Origin: Ruminococcus flavefaciens MA2007
Lineage (GTDB): Bacteria; Bacillota; Clostridia; Oscillospirales; Ruminococcaceae
Direction of reading: 5' to 3'
Assembly (NCBI RefSeq): GCF_000621845.1
Contig: NZ_JHXF01000008.1
Span: 1 to 64,000 of the forward strand
DNA: 64,000 bases
The notes under the pieces are model-generated. The model searched no databases and was not told the DNA's origin. It was given only the letters and a program-made list of their open reading frames with translations. Below, in pieces: positions 16,774 through 25,195 of this stretch (positions within the stretch are counted from its first letter, which is position 1; the number at the start of each line of letters is the position of its first letter). The translations under genes were made by a program, and so were the position numbers.

Positions 16774-18054
16774 TCATATTTCTATAAGTCCCTCTGAAAG
16801 CATTTCCTGAGCCGCAAGCATTACGCCCAGCTTGCCGCTTGTGTAGGTTATGCCGCCCTGCATCCATACTGCGTATGGCTCGCGGAGGGGAGCGTCTGCG
16901 GAGAGCTCGATAGAAGCTCCGTTTGTGAATGCGCCTGCCGCCATGATTACCTGACTTGAATAGCCTGGCATATCCCATGGCTCGGGAGTTACGAATGAAT
17001 CAACAGGAGCGCCTTTCTGTATTCCGCGGCAGAATGCGCAGAGGTGTTCCTCGTCGCCAAGCTTTACAGCGGTGATGATATCTCCTCTCGGCTCGTCCTT
17101 ACGCGGTGAGCATTCAAAGCCCAGAAGTGTGAACAGCTCGCTTGCAAAGGTGCAGGTCTTGATAGCATTTGCTACAACGTCGGGAGCGAAGAATATTCCC
17201 ATGAGCATTTCGCGGTTCATGCCGAGAGTACAGCCGACCTCCTTGCCCATGCCAACGCAGGTGAGACGATAGGAGCAGAGCTCCACAAGGTCGGCACGAC
17301 CAGCGATATATCCGCCTGTACGGGCGATACCGCCGCCTGCGTTCTTGATAAGGGAGCCGATGATGACGTCAGCGCCTACAGCAGTAGGCTCTCTGTCCTC
17401 AACGAACTCACCGTAGCAGTTGTCTACCATTACGATGATATCGGGATTGCCTTTCTTAGCGGCATTTATCATCTTCTCAATGTCGGCAATGGTGAAAGCT
17501 CCGCGGAGAGAATAGCCACGTGAACGCTGTATGTAAGCGACCTTTGCGCCCTTTACGGCTTCGGTTATCTCGTCCAGCTTGGGAGTGCCGTCAGCGTTCA
17601 GGTCGACTTGTCCGTACTCCACGCCGTAGTCCATGAGAGAGCCGTTTCCCTTGTCGCCGCTGATGCCGATGACTTCTTCAAGGGTATCGTAGGGCTTGCC
17701 TGTTATGGAAACTATCTTGTCGCCTGTGCGGAGAACTCCGAAAAGCGCAACGGAAAGAGCGTGAGTGCCCGAAACGAAGTTGAAGCGCACCAGAGCGTCC
17801 TCAGCGCCGAGAGCCTGTGCGAAGACCTTGTCTATGACCTCACGTCCCATATCTCCGTAGCCGTAGCCTGTTGAGCCGTAGAAGCAGGGCTCGCTGACCT
17901 TGTTGTCGGAGAAAGCCTTGAGGACCTTTGCGCCGCAGTATTCGGCGTTTGAATCTATTCTTGCGAAGGCTTCTGCGCAGTTTTTTTCTGCCTGAGCGGC
18001 AAGATCTGCGAGTTTGCTGTCGAAGCCGTATAAGTCGTTTATCTTATTATTCAT
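16774..18054 (-). CDS. Methionine gamma-lyase family / aluminium-resistance-type PLP protein
   Basis: 426 aa, full length for the 'Alum_res' family of fold-type I PLP enzymes (B. subtilis YnbB). Characteristic segments are RFNFVSGTHALSVALFGVL, the Asp-containing IVMVDNCYGEF and the probable PLP lysine in IIGSLIKNAGGG. The family is related to cystathionine/methionine lyases, but its true substrate is not settled; 'aluminium resistance' comes from an old plasmid phenotype. Start has AAAGGATAAAAC. Flanked by repeats on both sides, it appears monocistronic. Confidence 0.88.
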   Translation of the reverse strand: MNNKINDLYGFDSKLADLAAQAEKNCAEAFARIDSNAEYCGAKVLKAFSDNKVSEPCFYGSTGYGYGDMGREVIDKVFAQALGAEDALVRFNFVSGTHALSVALFGVLRTGDKIVSITGKPYDTLEEVIGISGDKGNGSLMDYGVEYGQVDLNADGTPKLDEITEAVKGAKVAYIQRSRGYSLRGAFTIADIEKMINAAKKGNPDIIVMVDNCYGEFVEDREPTAVGADVIIGSLIKNAGGGIARTGGYIAGRADLVELCSYRLTCVGMGKEVGCTLGMNREMLMGIFFAPDVVANAIKTCTFASELFTLLGFECSPRKDEPRGDIITAVKLGDEEHLCAFCRGIQKGAPVDSFVTPEPWDMPGYSSQVIMAAGAFTNGASIELSADAPLREPYAVWMQGGITYTSGKLGVMLAAQEMLSEGLIEI

Positions 18055-18089
18055 GTTTTATCCTTTCGATTAATAACTTGATGAACCCA

Positions 18090-18320
18090 TGAACGGGATT
18101 CCAAAGGGACTGTGTTCCTTTGGCGGAGTCCAGAGGCGGCGCCTCTGGTCAGGTCAAGGGCAGACAGCCCTTGCGGGTTTCAGGGCAGAGCCCTGAAGTT
18201 ACGAAGCGCTCCGCAAGGGTGAATCCCGAAAACAATCCAGTGAATTGTTTTCGGGAGAGGGACGCCCTGCAAGAGAGGGCGTCCCTTAACGGGCGGCGAA
18301 ACGCCGCCCCTACACACATT
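18090..18320. repeat. Array of consecutive hairpins
   Basis: A run of short perfect or near-perfect palindromes with little spacer: CCAAAGG..CCTTTGG, CCAGAGGCGGCGCCTCTGG, CAAGGGCAGACAGCCCTTG, CAGGGCAGAGCCCTG, a longer one around CCCGAAAACAAT / ATTGTTTTCGGG, GGGACGCCCTGC..GGGCGTCCC, and finally GGGCGGCGAAACGCCGCCC with the CCCTACA end. It fills the 313-bp gap between two minus-strand genes. No gene was seen there. Confidence 0.75.
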
Positions 18321-18367
18321 ATAGCTTGTTTGCGCCAGTGTGTCAACGCATTTTCGCGGAAAAGTAC

Positions 18368-19615
18368 TCAGACCTTGTAGCTTTCCGCCTCTTTTATGAG
18401 CTTTACGTCCACAAGTGCGTCGATGAGAGTGCCGTTTTCGGCGTATTCCTCGGAGAATATCTTGCCGTCCTGTCTTATCCTGCCGAGAAATGCTCCCTTG
18501 TCGTAGGGGATAAGGAGCTTCATGCGCTTTGCGGTCTCGGGGAGATTCTTCATTATGCATTGCAGGAGCTTATCGAAGCCCGTGCGCTCCTTGGCACTTA
18601 TCATAACAGTGTGGTCGTCCTCGAAAACAGTATCCGTAAAGGGGGCGGCGTCAGCCTTGTTCATGACGTATATCTGCGGTATGCCCTCACAGCCCAGCTC
18701 ATTCAGCAGGCTTGCCGTTACCTCTGCCTGTTCCTTTATCTCAGGAGAGGAGAGGTCCTGCACATTGAGGATAATATCCGCCGCCGCCGCTTCTTCAAGA
18801 GTTGACTTGAAGGCTTCCACCAGATTATGGGGAAGTCTCCTGATAAGTCCTACCGTATCTATGAGCATGACGCTTCTGCCGTCGGGGAGCTCTATCGAAC
18901 GGGAGGTGATATCCAGTGTTGCAAAGAGCTTGTTCTCCGCGAGAACTCCTGCGTCGGTGAGAGCGTTCAGCAGTGTGGACTTGCCAACGTTTGTATAGCC
19001 CACTATAGCCGCGCAGAGAACGCCGTCCTTTTTGCGGCGTGACCGTGAGAAGTTACGGTGCTTTTTCAGCTCCTCAAGCTCTGCTTCAAGGTAGCTTATA
19101 CGCTTGCGGATATGGCGCTTGTCGGTCTCCAGCTTTGTTTCACCGGGACCTCTTGTGCCGATACCGCCGCCAAGTCTCGAAAGGGCAGTACCCATGCCCG
19201 TTAGACGGGGGAGTCTGTACTTCTGCTGAGCGAGCTCAACTTGCAGCTTGCCCTCTTTTGTACGGGCTCTCTGAGCGAAAATATCCAGTATCAGCGTAGT
19301 TCTGTCGATAACCCAGACGTCCAGTATCTCCTCGATATTGCGCACCTGAACTCCCGTAAGCTCGTGGTCGAAGATGACAAGCTCAGCGCCGAGAGCTTCG
19401 AGCTGTTCTTTCAGCTCTTCCAGTCTGCCTGCGCCCATACAGGTGGCGGAGTCGTAGGCAGGGCGCTTCTGTATTATAGAGCCCACCACATCTGCATTTG
19501 CTGTGGTCGCAAGCTCTTCAAGCTCGGCTATGGAGACCTCGGCGTCAAATTCGCCTGTATCAACACAGGCGAGGACTGCTTTTACGGGAATGTCGTCGGT
19601 CTTGTTTTCGTACAT
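18368..19615 (-). CDS. hflX: Ribosome-associated GTPase HflX
   Basis: 415 aa. The N-terminal HflX domain has 'GAGRLEEL' and FDHELTGVQVRN; a coiled linker and GGIGTRGPGETKLETD precede the G domain. G1 is GYTNVGKST, G3 is DTVGLI and G4 is NKAD. HflX binds the large ribosomal subunit and rescues stalled or inactive ribosomes. It is the last gene of a minus-strand set ispF, GIY-YIG, hflX with 11-13 bp gaps. Confidence 0.95.
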   Translation of the reverse strand: MYENKTDDIPVKAVLACVDTGEFDAEVSIAELEELATTANADVVGSIIQKRPAYDSATCMGAGRLEELKEQLEALGAELVIFDHELTGVQVRNIEEILDVWVIDRTTLILDIFAQRARTKEGKLQVELAQQKYRLPRLTGMGTALSRLGGGIGTRGPGETKLETDKRHIRKRISYLEAELEELKKHRNFSRSRRKKDGVLCAAIVGYTNVGKSTLLNALTDAGVLAENKLFATLDITSRSIELPDGRSVMLIDTVGLIRRLPHNLVEAFKSTLEEAAAADIILNVQDLSSPEIKEQAEVTASLLNELGCEGIPQIYVMNKADAAPFTDTVFEDDHTVMISAKERTGFDKLLQCIMKNLPETAKRMKLLIPYDKGAFLGRIRQDGKIFSEEYAENGTLIDALVDVKLIKEAESYKV

Positions 19616-19628
19616 ATGGTACTCCTTG

Positions 19629-19937
19629 TCAGATTATTTCTCGGCAGTAAAGCTCGGCGTTTTCGGAGCGTATCAGCTCCGAAAAGCATGAATTATCCGC
19701 AATAAGCCTGAGCTTTTGCGCTTTTGTGAGCTGTTTTATGCGGTATTCCAGCTTTGAAGCGAGACTTCTGTCGCCGCAGCTCCAGAGAGCTTCAAGGGAC
19801 AGGAATTTGTGGGAGCGCGTGAACTTTGCGCCTTTGGGAGTTCTGCGTTCATGCTCGTCCATTCGGCGGTCAACGTCGGTGGTTATGCCCGTGTAGAGCA
19901 GGTCTCCCTCACATTTGATGATGTAAACGTAGTACAT
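19629..19937 (-). CDS. GIY-YIG nuclease family protein (UPF0213/YhbQ-like)
   Basis: 102 aa. MYYVYIIKCEGDLLYTGITTDVDRRMDEH contains the YVY..YTG form of the GIY-YIG motif and the conserved Arg; the later Glu in KLEYRIKQLTK matches the family. Stand-alone proteins of this size resemble UPF0213 nucleases of uncertain role, probably in DNA repair or processing. It sits between ispF and hflX, likely co-transcribed. Confidence 0.88.
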   Translation of the reverse strand: MYYVYIIKCEGDLLYTGITTDVDRRMDEHERRTPKGAKFTRSHKFLSLEALWSCGDRSLASKLEYRIKQLTKAQKLRLIADNSCFSELIRSENAELYCREII

Positions 19938-19948
19938 CGGGAGCTATT

Positions 19949-20425
19949 TCAGGCTTTGCACATGAGAGCTACAGCATGAGCGGACATACCCAGCTTTTCG
20001 CCTGTGAATCCAAGGTGCTCCTCGGTGGTAGCCTTAACGCTGATCTGTGATACGTCGCAGCTGCAAACCTTGGCGATATTCTCGCGCATAGCCATGATAT
20101 GGGGAGCAAGCTTGGGAGCCTGAGCGATGATAGTGGCGTCGATGTTGCCTATTTCCCAGCCCTCGGCTCTTATCCTGCGGCAAACCTCAGCCATGAGCTT
20201 CATGCTGTCGGCGTCCTTGAAGCTGTCGTCGTTGTCGGGGAAGAGGTGACCGATGTCGCCCATAGCGAGAGCGCCCAGCATGGCGTCCATTATGGCGTGA
20301 ACGAGAACGTCTGCGTCTGAGTGACCGAGAAGCCCCGTAACGTGAGGTATCTCGATACCGCCGAGAATGAGCTTTCTGCCCTCCACCAGCTTGTGAACGT
20401 CGTAACCGTGACCTATTCTGAACAT
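19949..20425 (-). CDS. ispF: 2-C-methyl-D-erythritol 2,4-cyclodiphosphate synthase
   Basis: 158 aa. It forms the cyclic diphosphate in the MEP isoprenoid pathway. GHGYDVHKL gives the zinc ligands Asp and His, LGHSDADVL the third His, and the [12 protein letters not shown] segment the substrate loop. First gene of the ispF-GIY-YIG-hflX group. Other MEP genes are not in the window. Confidence 0.95.
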   Translation of the reverse strand: MFRIGHGYDVHKLVEGRKLILGGIEIPHVTGLLGHSDADVLVHAIMDAMLGALAMGDIGHLFPDNDDSFKDADSMKLMAEVCRRIRAEGWEIGNIDATIIAQAPKLAPHIMAMRENIAKVCSCDVSQISVKATTEEHLGFTGEKLGMSAHAVALMCKA

Positions 20426-20489
20426 ATTTTTCTCCTTTTCGTGGCTTTTATGTTTAAAACTTATTTTTCATTGCATTGTGTAATATGAA

Positions 20490-20606
20490 GTTGAGAGTTG
20501 AGAATTGAGAGTTGAAAGTTATGGAGTCGCCTGCGGCGACAAAATTTAAATAATGTGAGCGAAGCGAACACAATAACTCTCAACTCTACACTCTCAACTC
20601 TGAACT
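20490..20606. repeat. Heptamer-armed dispersed element, copy 1
   Basis: The left arm is a degenerate 7-bp repeat (GTTGAGA, GTTGAGA, ATTGAGA, GTTGAAA) and the right arm its complement (AACTCTC, AACTCTA, CACTCTC, AACTCTG). Between them are TCGCCTGCGGCGA and GTGAGCGAAGCGAACAC. The whole can fold as one long hairpin. Confidence 0.8.
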
Positions 20607-20608
20607 GA

Positions 20609-21817
20609 TTATGATTTAGCTTTTGTTTCAACAGCTGTTTCTGCTTCATCATGGGATTTTCCGAAAAGCAGCTTTAAAATTATAGGCGTAACGATGCTTG
20701 ATACGATTATGAGCAGTATTACCGCCGTAAAGTAGGACGAGTCGATTATGCCAAGCCCAAGTCCCTTGTTTGTGATAATGAGGGCTACCTCGCCGCGTGT
20801 CATCATGCCTGCGCCTATTTTCAGGCAGTCGAGCCAGCTGTACCTGAAGCATTTCGATGCAAGTCCGCAGCCGATTATCTTGCTGAGCATTGCCACCAAG
20901 ACAAAGCCTATTGAGAACACTATCATGCTTGAATCAACGGTTTTAAGGTCGGTTTCAAGACCGATACCTACAAAAAACATAGGTGCAAAGAACATATATC
21001 CGTTGATATTTACGCGGCGGTCTATGTACTCGGCGTCGCGGACGTTGCAGAGGATTATTCCTGCGATATAAGCGCCTGTGATATCGGCGATACCGAAGTA
21101 TTTCTCGGCAATATACGCCATTATGAAGCAAAGGGTTATAGCGATGATAGGTATACGTCTTGTGTGAGCGTGTCTGTCATCGTAAAACTTGAACACCTTG
21201 TAGATAACGAAGCCTATCACCAGTGAAAGCACAAGGAAAAGCAGTATCTTTCCCGTAACGAGGAGAGTATTGCTGTCGGGATCCTTGAAGCCGAGTACAA
21301 AGGTGAGGACGATGATACCGATAACGTCGTCGATGATAGCGGCGCTGAGTATGGTTTGTCCCACGCGGCTTTTCAGCTTGCCCATTTCCTTCAGTACCTC
21401 GACGGTTATGCCGACGGAGGTCGCTGTCATTATACAGCCAATGAACACTGCCTTAAAGAACTCGTCGGAGCCAAACTCCGAGAAGCCGTAAACGCACATA
21501 TAAAGCAGACTTCCGCCAATCAGCGGTACTAAAACTCCCACGCAGGCGATAAAGAACGCCGCAAATCCCGATTTTTTCATTTCCTGAAGGTTCGTTTCAA
21601 GTCCTGCCGAGAACATAATGAGTATAACGCCTATCTCAGCCATTTGCTTGATAAAGGAAGTAGGCTGCACCCAGCCCAGCAGACAGGGACCGATAAGCAG
21701 TCCTGCGACTATCTCGCCCACGACCATAGGAGCTTTCAGCCGTCTTGCAAGAAGTCCCGCACCCTTTGCGCAGATGAAAATTATCGCAAGGTCCTTCAGA
21801 ATCTCATAAGTTGCCAT
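20609..21817 (-). CDS. CPA2-family cation:proton antiporter
   Basis: 402 aa with about 12 hydrophobic segments and no C-terminal nucleotide-binding domain. Conserved features are 'GLLIGP' near residue 40, 'LIMFSAGLETNL' and the paired acidic IDDVIGIIVL. Such proteins exchange Na+ or K+ for H+ across the membrane and help pH or ion homeostasis; ion specificity cannot be read here. The C-terminus is rich in Glu/Lys. A consensus promoter lies at 21873-21901, and a hairpin sits in the very start of its transcript. Confidence 0.88.
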   Translation of the reverse strand: MATYEILKDLAIIFICAKGAGLLARRLKAPMVVGEIVAGLLIGPCLLGWVQPTSFIKQMAEIGVILIMFSAGLETNLQEMKKSGFAAFFIACVGVLVPLIGGSLLYMCVYGFSEFGSDEFFKAVFIGCIMTATSVGITVEVLKEMGKLKSRVGQTILSAAIIDDVIGIIVLTFVLGFKDPDSNTLLVTGKILLFLVLSLVIGFVIYKVFKFYDDRHAHTRRIPIIAITLCFIMAYIAEKYFGIADITGAYIAGIILCNVRDAEYIDRRVNINGYMFFAPMFFVGIGLETDLKTVDSSMIVFSIGFVLVAMLSKIIGCGLASKCFRYSWLDCLKIGAGMMTRGEVALIITNKGLGLGIIDSSYFTAVILLIIVSSIVTPIILKLLFGKSHDEAETAVETKAKS

Positions 21818-21844
21818 TCATATTCATATCCTTTCGCAAATAAA

Positions 21845-21862
21845 GGGAGCACAAATGCTCCC
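21845..21862 (-). promoter_or_regulatory. Hairpin at the 5' end of the antiporter transcript
   Basis: On the minus strand GGGAGCA-TTTG-TGCTCCC is followed by TTTATTT, a few bases after the predicted transcription start. It could stabilise the mRNA or act as an early attenuator. Confidence 0.45.
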
Positions 21863-21872
21863 ATATACATTT

Positions 21873-21901
21873 ATTATACTATGAAACCTTGCAGTTGTCA
21901 A
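21873..21901 (-). promoter_or_regulatory. Antiporter gene promoter
   Basis: Minus-strand TTGACA (21896-21901) and TATAAT (21873-21878) are 17 bp apart, both consensus. Confidence 0.75.
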
Positions 21902-21960
21902 CTTTTTTGCGGTTCTGACCGAAAAACAGCACTTTTTAGCGAAAAACCGCAAGAATTGGG

Positions 21961-21989
21961 TTGCAAATATGAAGATGATGTGATATAAT
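21961..21989 (+). promoter_or_regulatory. Promoter of lipoprotein gene 22046
   Basis: TTGCAA (21961-21966) and TATAAT (21984-21989) with a 17-bp spacer. Confidence 0.65.
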
Positions 21990-22045
21990 AGCTTAAATTA
22001 ACTAATTCACACAGTAATCAAATTTATGTAAGGACGGTCAATACT

Positions 22046-22681
22046 ATGAAAAAAATAATTTTATCGGCATTGACGCTGACACTGCTTTGCGGCTGTGCTT
22101 CGCTGGACAGCGACTATTCCGAGCCCGTTATGCAGGAAATGACAGAAACTATCTCAGCTACAGACACAACAACTACAGCTCCCGAAACTATCGCAAACAC
22201 TTCTGCCGACGGCAGTATCAGGCTTGAAAGAGGCGTTTACGAGATACAGGAGGCAGAGGAGATGAACCCCGACCTGACATATGACAACAGGTTCAAGGGG
22301 GAGTTCTGCGTATTCTTCGATGAAAGCCATGGGGAATACTGGAGCGCATACGACGGCAGGATATCAAGCTTTACCTGCGAGCAGGCAAAGGACAGCATGA
22401 CCTTTCACGAGACGAATGTATGGGAGAATAGCGCCGATCCTATGAGCGCCAAGTTTGAATTTACCTATGCTGTCGGAACAGACCATGATTTCCGTCTCAG
22501 TGATGAGGGGAATATTGTGTTTGATTCCTACGGCAGATTCATGTTCTCTCTGGTGAAGCGTCCCGACCTTGAGCCTGATACCTTTGACGCAACGCAGTAT
22601 AAGAGCGATTATGTGCTGTCGGATCACGGCTGGCTTGAAGCAGGGGCTTATGCCTATAAAGGAAAGATATTTTCCGAATGA
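22046..22681 (+). CDS. Lipoprotein of unknown function
   Basis: 211 aa. Signal peptide with lipobox LLCGC (Cys17), a short Thr-rich spacer (TDTTTTAPETIANTS) and a single compact domain of about 160 residues rich in beta-type segments and aromatics. No family is recognised. It has its own promoter and is followed by a dispersed repeat. Confidence 0.75.
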   Translation: MKKIILSALTLTLLCGCASLDSDYSEPVMQEMTETISATDTTTTAPETIANTSADGSIRLERGVYEIQEAEEMNPDLTYDNRFKGEFCVFFDESHGEYWSAYDGRISSFTCEQAKDSMTFHETNVWENSADPMSAKFEFTYAVGTDHDFRLSDEGNIVFDSYGRFMFSLVKRPDLEPDTFDATQYKSDYVLSDHGWLEAGAYAYKGKIFSE

Positions 22682-22687
22682 TATCAT

Positions 22688-22808
22688 AGTTGAGAGCTGA
22701 AAGCTGAGAGTTGAGAGTTAAAAAGTCGCCTTTGACGTCGCATTTCAGATAATGTGAGCGAAGCGAACACATAAACTCTTAACTCTGCACTTTCAGCTCT
22801 CAACTTTT
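22688..22808. repeat. Heptamer-armed dispersed element, copy 2
   Basis: GTTGAGA, GCTGAAA, GCTGAGA, GTTGAGA on the left and AACTCTT, AACTCTG, CACTTTC, AGCTCTC, AAC on the right. The core holds GTCGCCTTTGACGTCGC and GTGAGCGAAGCGAACAC. Confidence 0.8.
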
Positions 22809-22820
22809 TTTAAAAATCGC

Positions 22821-22849
22821 TTGACAAGCTCTGAATGAAATGATATAAT
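22821..22849 (+). promoter_or_regulatory. rpsF operon promoter
   Basis: TTGACA (22821-22826) and TATAAT (22844-22849), 17-bp spacer, both consensus. Confidence 0.8.
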
Positions 22850-22885
22850 ATTTGAGTATCGTGTGTAAACAGGTACTATTATCCT

Positions 22886-22908
22886 TGCCCGCAGTGAGTT
22901 GTCGGGCA
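22886..22908 (+). promoter_or_regulatory. Leader hairpin, candidate S6:S18 autoregulatory site
   Basis: TGCCCG / CGGGCA pair in the roughly 77-nt rpsF leader. Leaders of rpsF operons in many bacteria bind the S6:S18 complex; whether this hairpin has the needed CCG bulge was not established. Confidence 0.35.
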
Positions 22909-22932
22909 TGATCCCAGAAGGAGGTGTGCTAA

Positions 22933-23229
22933 ATGGCAAAGGTATCCGCTAAGTATGAAGTAATGGTTGTTTTCAGCCTCAAGAACGGCGAGGAGCCTAT
23001 GAAGGCTCTCGTAGAGAAGTTCAAGGAGAGAATCGAGCGTCACGCCGAAGCTGTTGAAGTCAACGAGGATTGGGGTAAGCGCAAGCTTGCATATCCTATC
23101 GAGGACGAGACAGAGGGCTACTATGTGATCTATACATTCCAGTCACAGCCTGATTATCCTGCTGAGCTTTCAAGACGTCTCAACATCGCAGACGGCGTTC
23201 TTCGTTCACTCGTAACAGTTGTTGAATAA
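22933..23229 (+). CDS. rpsF: 30S ribosomal protein S6
   Basis: 98 aa, normal length. Recognised by 'YEVMVVF', the WGKRKLAYPIEDETEGYYVIYTF core and the C-terminal RRLNIADGVLRSLV. S6 binds S18 in the platform of the small subunit. GAAGGAGGTGTGCT is a strong ribosome site. It heads the rpsF-ssb-rpsR operon. Confidence 0.96.
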   Translation: MAKVSAKYEVMVVFSLKNGEEPMKALVEKFKERIERHAEAVEVNEDWGKRKLAYPIEDETEGYYVIYTFQSQPDYPAELSRRLNIADGVLRSLVTVVE

Positions 23230-23258
23230 TTCTACTTCATTATTTAGGAGGCGCTCAG

Positions 23259-23774
23259 ATGAATAAGGTAATTTTAATTGGAAGGCTTACTGCCGATCCT
23301 GAGCTGAGACAGACTCAGAGCGGTATCGCTTCTTGCAGATTCACAGTGGCTTGCGACAGAAGATTTGCCGACAAGAACACAGGTGAGAGACAGGCTGATT
23401 TCATCAGCTGCACCGCATGGAGACAGACTGCTGAGTTCGTATCAAGATATTTCAATAAGGGTAAACTCATTTGTGTTGAGGGTACTCTCAGAAATAACAA
23501 CTATCAGGATAAGAACCACCCGGACGTTACACACTACACTACAGATGTGCAGGTGGATAATGTTGAGTTCGTAGGCGGCAAGGGCGAAAGCGGCGGCAAC
23601 GGCGGCGGTTATAACAACGGCGGCTACAGCGCTCCCCAGAACAATTACAATAACAATTATTCTGCTCCTCCGCAGCAGGCAGCTCCACAGCAGCCCGCAG
23701 CTAATGACAGTATGTCTTACGGCAACCTCAGCGATTTCGAGGAAATACTCAGTGACGGCGACGTACCGTTCTGA
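23259..23774 (+). CDS. ssb: Single-stranded DNA-binding protein
   Basis: 171 aa. OB fold at about 1-108 (MNKVILIGRLTADPELR, FISCTAWRQTAEFVSRYFNKGKL), then a Gly/Asn/Gln-rich flexible linker and the acidic tip FEEILSDGDVPF that recruits repair and replication proteins. The position between rpsF and rpsR is classic for Firmicutes. Confidence 0.96.
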   Translation: MNKVILIGRLTADPELRQTQSGIASCRFTVACDRRFADKNTGERQADFISCTAWRQTAEFVSRYFNKGKLICVEGTLRNNNYQDKNHPDVTHYTTDVQVDNVEFVGGKGESGGNGGGYNNGGYSAPQNNYNNNYSAPPQQAAPQQPAANDSMSYGNLSDFEEILSDGDVPF

Positions 23775-23813
23775 GTGAACTAACTTTACTTTATTACGAT
23801 AGGAGGAAAAGTC

Positions 23814-24056
23814 ATGGAAAAGGAAAGAAATTCCCGTCCTGCGAAGAAGCCACGCAAGAAGGTTTGTATGTTCTGCGCTGACAGAATCGAGAAGATCGAT
23901 TATAAGGATCTCGCTAAGCTCAGAAAGTGCATGACAGAGAGAGCTAAGATTCTTCCAAGACGTGTAACAGGCACTTGCGCTTACCACCAGCGTGAGCTCA
24001 CAGTTGCTATCAAGAGAGCAAGACACATCGCTCTGCTTCCTTATATCAGCGACTAA
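23814..24056 (+). CDS. rpsR: 30S ribosomal protein S18
   Basis: 80 aa. It has the family core '[50 protein letters not shown]'-type pattern, here with CMFC near the N-terminus and two further cysteines, suggesting the zinc-binding (C+) form. Last gene of the operon, with a terminator 12 bp behind. Confidence 0.95.
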   Translation: MEKERNSRPAKKPRKKVCMFCADRIEKIDYKDLAKLRKCMTERAKILPRRVTGTCAYHQRELTVAIKRARHIALLPYISD

Positions 24057-24067
24057 TTCATAAATTC

Positions 24068-24093
24068 AAGGGAGGCATTAAGCCTCCCTTTTT
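24068..24093 (+). terminator. rpsF-ssb-rpsR terminator
   Basis: AAGGGAGGC / GCCTCCCTT stem, 5-nt loop, then T residues. Confidence 0.85.
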
Positions 24094-24167
24094 GCATATT
24101 CATATATTCTGACGTTTTATCATATGTATCCGCTCCTTACGGCATCGTTAAAGGAGCGTGTTCAGGT

Positions 24168-24386
24168 CTATCGGTCGATATTCTGTACGGCGAGCTCCTC
24201 GTCCTTGCGGAAGAGAAGAGATATACACCATACTGCCGAGATCGCTACGAGAATGTAGACTGCACGGCTGATGACGCTTCCTGCGCCGCCGAAAAGCCAT
24301 GCTACCATATCAAACTCGAAAATACCGACTAATCCCCAGTTTATTCCTCCGATTATCAGAAGAATAAGAGCTAATTTGTCCCACAT
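24168..24386 (-). CDS. DUF378 membrane protein
   Basis: 72 aa from the ATG behind AGAGGTG; an upstream ATG would add 13 residues without a ribosome site. Two transmembrane segments with 'LILLIIGGINWGLVGIFEFDMVAWLFG' spacing and GSVISRAVYILVAISAVW mark DUF378. Function is unknown. Confidence 0.85.
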   Translation of the reverse strand: MWDKLALILLIIGGINWGLVGIFEFDMVAWLFGGAGSVISRAVYILVAISAVWCISLLFRKDEELAVQNIDR

Positions 24387-24524
24387 ATTGAGAACACCTC
24401 TTTGTTCGGGATTTACGGCGCTCATGCGCCGACGACCACTGATTTCGGCTCATGCCGCGTTTCAGCGGTACAAAGCTATTATCGCCGCTTATCCCGTGAT
24501 TATTCATTTTTGAAGGAGAAAATT

Positions 24525-25172
24525 ATGGTTTTGGAAAATATCGCATTATTTGACTTTGACAAAAAAACATGGATTCTTATTGCAGCCGCAGCAATTGCAG
24601 CACTGCTGCTCATTCTCTATATCTGCGTTCATTTCAGCAAGGGCAAGCGAAAGGGCAGAGCTGCCGAGCGCAAGGTGGGAAAATTTATCAAAAAACTGGG
24701 CAAAAAAGACCATATCAGGATAATAAACAACGCCTATCTGCCTCTCTACAACAAAGCCTGCGAGGTGGACCACCTCGTTTTCGGACGCTTCGGAGTCCTT
24801 GTTGTGGAGACTAAGGGTATCTCGGGCAAGGTAACAGGCAGCGGCAAGAACCTCACCCATACCATAGGCAGCAAGACGCACAAGCTCTACAACCCTCAGA
24901 TGCAGAACAAAACTCATATCGACAATGTTGTACATCACCTGAAAAAAGGCGGCTTCGACAAGGTGCCCGTTACGGGAGCAGTTGTCTTTTCGGCAAATGA
25001 CATCGAGTTTCCCTCGGAGATAGGCACCGACCTCAAGGGACTTGAAAAGCTCTACGGCTCTCTCAGGGACGCAGGCTGCAATCAGGACGTGCTGTATAAC
25101 TATTTCAACGATATGCAGGTACGCAACCCGCTCAAAAAGGCGTGGATAAAAACACGCAAGAAAAACGACTGA
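24525..25172 (+). CDS. Membrane-anchored NERD-domain protein
   Basis: 215 aa from ATG 24525, which follows GAAGGAGAAAATT. One transmembrane segment (about 15-38) is followed by a basic stretch and a NERD domain (about 50-165). The restriction-nuclease-like core is visible as 'EVDHLVFGRFGVLVVETKG', i.e. the E-x-D...ExK pattern, and 'VTGAVVFS'. NERD proteins are presumed nucleases or DNA-processing proteins with little direct data. The GH53 gene starts 23 bp later and could be co-transcribed. Confidence 0.85.
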   Translation: MVLENIALFDFDKKTWILIAAAAIAALLLILYICVHFSKGKRKGRAAERKVGKFIKKLGKKDHIRIINNAYLPLYNKACEVDHLVFGRFGVLVVETKGISGKVTGSGKNLTHTIGSKTHKLYNPQMQNKTHIDNVVHHLKKGGFDKVPVTGAVVFSANDIEFPSEIGTDLKGLEKLYGSLRDAGCNQDVLYNYFNDMQVRNPLKKAWIKTRKKND

Positions 25173-25195
25173 TACGTCAAAGAAAGGAGTTTACC

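Noticed and set aside
18120..18560. Small open frames over the hairpin array
   Set aside because: They come from palindromic repeat DNA, are Arg/Pro-rich and lack ribosome sites.
20490..20606. Heptamer arrays as a CRISPR locus
   Set aside because: Repeats are 7 bp, contiguous, degenerate and without spacers; no cas genes are present.
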